DNA of 17,997 bases from Opitutia bacterium UBA7397 (GTDB lineage: Bacteria; Verrucomicrobiota; Verrucomicrobiia; Opitutales; UBA953): the NCBI GenBank assembly GCA_002470605.1, contig DKND01000125.1, positions 1 through 17,997 on the forward strand. Direction: 5' to 3'. Each line of letters starts with the position of its first letter. Position 1 is the first letter of the stretch. Both the position numbers and the translations under genes were made by a program. Positions 15,539-17,997 of this stretch are shown here, one piece after another. Under the pieces are notes generated by a model. That model was not told the DNA's origin and searched no databases. It saw only the letters and a program-made list of their open reading frames with translations.

Positions 15539-17833
15539 TCAGCTGCGGCTGGCCCAGTGGGTAAACTCGCTGTCATCGGTCAACACCGCCGGATCGCCAT
15601 ATTCGGTCGAGAGCAGGGTGCGGTACGCTTCGTCGGCAAATCTTCGACAGTGCAAAAGCACGCGGGCGCTTTGCCCTGGCGCGCGCACGAGGCGTCCCAG
15701 CGCCTGATTGACTTTGCGCATGCCAGGACGGACGTAAGCCAGAGAAAACGCGTCTTCGGCGCCGTCGTTGGCGAACATTTTCCGACGAGCTTCTTGGAGA
15801 GCATTCACTTCGGGTAAGGCCGGGCCGATGATCACGGCGGAGCGGATGCGCCCTCCAAGCATGTCGACGCCTTCGCCCAGCGAACCGCCGAGGATCAGGC
15901 AGAGGATTGTGTAGCGATTGAGCGAGTCTTCGACGAAGCGTGCCGTGCCGTCCGGGCCTAGGCCGCGCGGTTGGAGCGCTAGGTCGGCCTTGGGGCTGAG
16001 TTTGCGGATTTCGCTCACGACATTTTCCGCATATTTATAAGAAGGGAAGAACGCCGCTACCGCGCCTTCTTCGGCGAGACGTACGAGCGACGCGGCGGTC
16101 TGAGGGAGATGTTTTTCGCGCGTCTTAAGTCGCGTGTCGACCCGGCCGTCGATCGCGACGGTGTAAGCGCCTTGTCGCCAAGGGGCGAGGGCGTCGACCC
16201 GGATGAACGTATCGGGGTCGAGGCCGCAATCCGCCGCCAGCGAGCCTTTCGGTCCGGGCGTCGCGGTCATGAGCAAGGCATGGCCGTAGGTCAGGAGGCG
16301 TTCGCCCGTTGCTTTGGCCGCCGAGAGGCAATCGAGGCTGAGCATCCCTTCGCGCGGCGACCACAACAGCCATCCGAGGTCAGCTTTCTCCAGACGTTCG
16401 GACCAGGCGGCGGCATTCCATACGGCTTGCTTTCCGCTGTCAGGTAAATCGTCCGTATTAAATGGGTGTTCGGCGGCGAGCGTTGAAAGTCGATCGGCGA
16501 TGGCCATGGCTTCGATACGATTATCGGGCGAGAGCGCATCTGCTTTGGGAAGGCGTTGGAGGAAGTCAGCCCAGGCTTGAGCTGCGGTACACCAGGCCGC
16601 GGGGGCTTTGAATCGGGTTAGGGTGAAAGAAAAATCAGCGGCCGCGGCGGCTTCGTCGCGCATCGAGAGACATTCCGCGGCACGTTCGGGTAAGTTGTGC
16701 GCTTCATCGACGATCAAGGCCGTATCGGCATTTTCCCAGCCCGGAACCGTTTCGAGTGCCGCCCGGTTACGGGGAGAGAACACGTAGTTATAGTCGCAGA
16801 TGACCACGTCGGCATGGCCGAGCATCGCTTTGGTGATATCCCAAGGCGGGACGCCGGCGATGCGGCCGAGTTCGCGAATGCGACGTAAGTCCGCGCCATC
16901 TTCGAGCAGTGATTGCGGGTCGATCGCGGCTCGGGCCCAGTTGCGGCGGATCTCTTCCGGGTCATCGGTCTGGCCTTCGACTTCATGTTCGGCGCGGGGA
17001 CGAAGGACGAGGGCGCGCAATTCGTTCGGCTTGGCCAAGCGGCGTAACTCATGTAGGACTTGAAGTTGTCCGGTGCCTTTGCCCGTAAGGTAGAGCAGGC
17101 GGCCCGCTCGGCCGCCGCGCATCAACGCCAGCCCATGTCGCAAGGCCGCCGAAGTTTTTCCGAAGCCCGTCGGCGCGACCAAGAGTCGCGTAGCGGATTC
17201 GATGCCCGCTTGGTCGAGATCGGCGCAGCATTGCAGCCACTCGGGGCGGGGTTCCTTGAAGGGAAGTCGGTCCGGGAGGTTGAGCAGGCGGGCGTGGCTG
17301 GCCCGACGATTTTCCGCATGGGCGGCGACCGTCTCGGCTTGGTTTAATAAGTCAGCTTCCGCGGAAGCTGAAAGACTTACGGCTTGCTGCGTGCCGTCGG
17401 TGGGATCGATGAAGATGACTTCGCCTTGGACGGAACGAGTGCCGGGTAAGAGGCGGGCGGCATGGCAATACGAAGCCAGCTGCAGAAAGTGGTGCGGGTA
17501 GCGCTTGATCAGGAATTCCGGTTTGCGCGGCAGGCTCGTACTAACGGTTTTGATTTCACGGATTTTGATTTCACCTTCGCGCTCCTGCCATTGGTCGGCC
17601 CGTCCGGTGACGGCGATTGTCCAGCCTAAGGCTCCGATCTCGCTGGAGACCGCGTGTTCGAAGGTCCAGCCTTGGCCTTCCGCTTCCGCGTGGCGACGCA
17701 TAGTCTCATGCCATTGGCGGCCCGCCTCGGCCCGCCAGGGCGCGCCGCCGGCACCGGCACCTGGGCCGGGACGGAAGGTCGCAAATTCTTGGGCGCTGAG
17801 TTCGACGCGCTTAGTCTTGATGAGGATCCGCAT
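15539..17833 (-). CDS. PD-(D/E)XK nuclease fused to XPD/DinG-type helicase, Fe-S cysteines absent
   Basis: Predicted DNA repair or processing enzyme of 764 residues. The N-terminal Cas4/RecB-like nuclease domain (about 30-175) has GRAD with D80, REIKT with E93 and K95, and HFLQLASY with Q118 and Y122. The SF2 helicase follows: Walker A APTGFGKT (220-227), DEAH (376-379), motif III LMTATP (521-526), motif V GGSLGEGVDMLGG (649-661) and motif VI QALGRLVR (710-717). XPD/DinG helicases place four cysteines of a 4Fe-4S cluster between Walker A and DEAH. Here only C346 lies there, inside VVICDYNY, and the usual CPY position reads PPW (329-331). The nuclease part also lacks the C-terminal cysteine group of Cas4. 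All nuclease and helicase catalytic motifs look intact. The ATG overlaps the stop of an upstream gene (TGATG). Confidence 0.88.
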   Translation of the reverse strand: MRILIKTKRVELSAQEFATFRPGPGAGAGGAPWRAEAGRQWHETMRRHAEAEGQGWTFEHAVSSEIGALGWTIAVTGRADQWQEREGEIKIREIKTVSTSLPRKPEFLIKRYPHHFLQLASYCHAARLLPGTRSVQGEVIFIDPTDGTQQAVSLSASAEADLLNQAETVAAHAENRRASHARLLNLPDRLPFKEPRPEWLQCCADLDQAGIESATRLLVAPTGFGKTSAALRHGLALMRGGRAGRLLYLTGKGTGQLQVLHELRRLAKPNELRALVLRPRAEHEVEGQTDDPEEIRRNWARAAIDPQSLLEDGADLRRIRELGRIAGVPPWDITKAMLGHADVVICDYNYVFSPRNRAALETVPGWENADTALIVDEAHNLPERAAECLSMRDEAAAAADFSFTLTRFKAPAAWCTAAQAWADFLQRLPKADALSPDNRIEAMAIADRLSTLAAEHPFNTDDLPDSGKQAVWNAAAWSERLEKADLGWLLWSPREGMLSLDCLSAAKATGERLLTYGHALLMTATPGPKGSLAADCGLDPDTFIRVDALAPWRQGAYTVAIDGRVDTRLKTREKHLPQTAASLVRLAEEGAVAAFFPSYKYAENVVSEIRKLSPKADLALQPRGLGPDGTARFVEDSLNRYTILCLILGGSLGEGVDMLGGRIRSAVIIGPALPEVNALQEARRKMFANDGAEDAFSLAYVRPGMRKVNQALGRLVRAPGQSARVLLHCRRFADEAYRTLLSTEYGDPAVLTDDSEFTHWASRS

Positions 17834-17997
17834 CAGGGCAGCACGAAATGGGCTTCGCCTGCGGCCCAGCGTTCGAGGTCGATGGAAAGGGCTAAGACGC
17901 TTTCTTCTTCGATGGTTTGGGCGTCAAGGGGGTGCGTCAGAATGCTGATGGCGATTTCTTGGCGAGCGCCGAGGCGGGCGAACCAATGTTCTTGGAC
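17833..17997 (-). CDS. C-terminal end of an unrecognised protein (partial)
   Basis: An open frame enters from the right edge on the minus strand and ends with TGA at 17835-17833, giving 54 codons. Its stop shares one base with the ATG of the nuclease-helicase gene (TGATG), an arrangement typical of translational coupling. The visible part, ending ERWAAGEAHFVLP, is an ordinary mix of charged and hydrophobic residues with no membrane segment. I do not recognise a family. The codon choice resembles neighbouring genes. It is probably a real gene in one operon with the helicase, but only its tail is visible. Confidence 0.6.
   Translation of the reverse strand, partial: VQEHWFARLGARQEIAISILTHPLDAQTIEEESVLALSIDLERWAAGEAHFVLP

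Noticed and set aside
15031..15576. Minus-strand open frame of 181 codons opposite the nitroreductase gene
   Set aside because: It is the antisense shadow of a clear nitroreductase; its translation resembles no family and it overlaps the helicase stop.
15539..17833. Cas4-like plus DinG-like domains as part of a CRISPR (type IV) or other defence locus
   Set aside because: No repeat array, no cas genes and housekeeping neighbours. The fusion is better read as a DNA repair enzyme, unless the unseen upstream gene says otherwise.

Overview
The window looks like compact, moderately GC-rich chromosome from a Gram-negative bacterium. It carries a Lol lipoprotein-sorting system, a respiratory complex I membrane arm and an E. 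coli-type ArgA. A verrucomicrobial (Opitutae-like) origin is my best guess, from the family-4 UDG variant, the glycine-rich RRM protein and the XPD-type helicase fused to a Cas4/RecB-like nuclease; no marker gene here proves it. I see no tRNA, rRNA, CRISPR array, insertion sequence or prophage. Almost everything is core metabolism, and gene spacing is very tight.

Layout. 1-363 (-): N-terminal part of a glycine-rich RRM RNA-binding protein, running off the left edge. 364-609: divergent intergenic region with two perfect inverted repeats. 610-1778 (+): pterin carbinolamine dehydratase and a family-4-like uracil-DNA glycosylase, overlapping by 4 nt. 1791-3116 (-): argA. 3165-4112 (+): XerD-like tyrosine recombinase. 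4109-9862 (-): nuoN, nuoM, nuoL, nuoK and nuoJ (transcribed J to N), the proton-pumping membrane subunits of complex I. 9993-11328 (-): thyA then folA, the dTMP/folate cycle pair. 11443-14847 (+): lysS, lolC/E, lolD. 14887-15537 (+): NfsB-like nitroreductase. 15539-17833 (-): nuclease-helicase fusion, preceded by the C-terminal end of an unrecognised gene joined to it by a TGATG junction.

How genes work together. thyA and folA form the usual couple: ThyA oxidises methylene-THF to DHF and FolA reduces it again. nuoJKLMN encode the membrane arm, but nuoA-I are not next to it; folA/thyA lie upstream instead. LolC/E and LolD form an inner-membrane lipoprotein-release ABC transporter. Several genes are translationally coupled: GTGA at phhB/udg, ATGA at nuoM/nuoN, an 8-nt overlap at lolC/lolD, and TGATG before the helicase.

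Most notable observations. Two DNA-processing enzymes from families that normally carry a 4Fe-4S cluster have lost the ligand cysteines. The UDG has one cysteine in 293 residues. The XPD/DinG-type helicase has a single cysteine between Walker A and DEAH, and it lies outside the usual ligand positions. Separately, NuoM lacks the TM7 lysine regarded as essential in antiporter-like subunits, although NuoL and NuoN in the same operon keep theirs. I did not find a convincing wholly new multi-gene system. The nearest candidate is the nuclease-helicase with its coupled, unidentified upstream gene.
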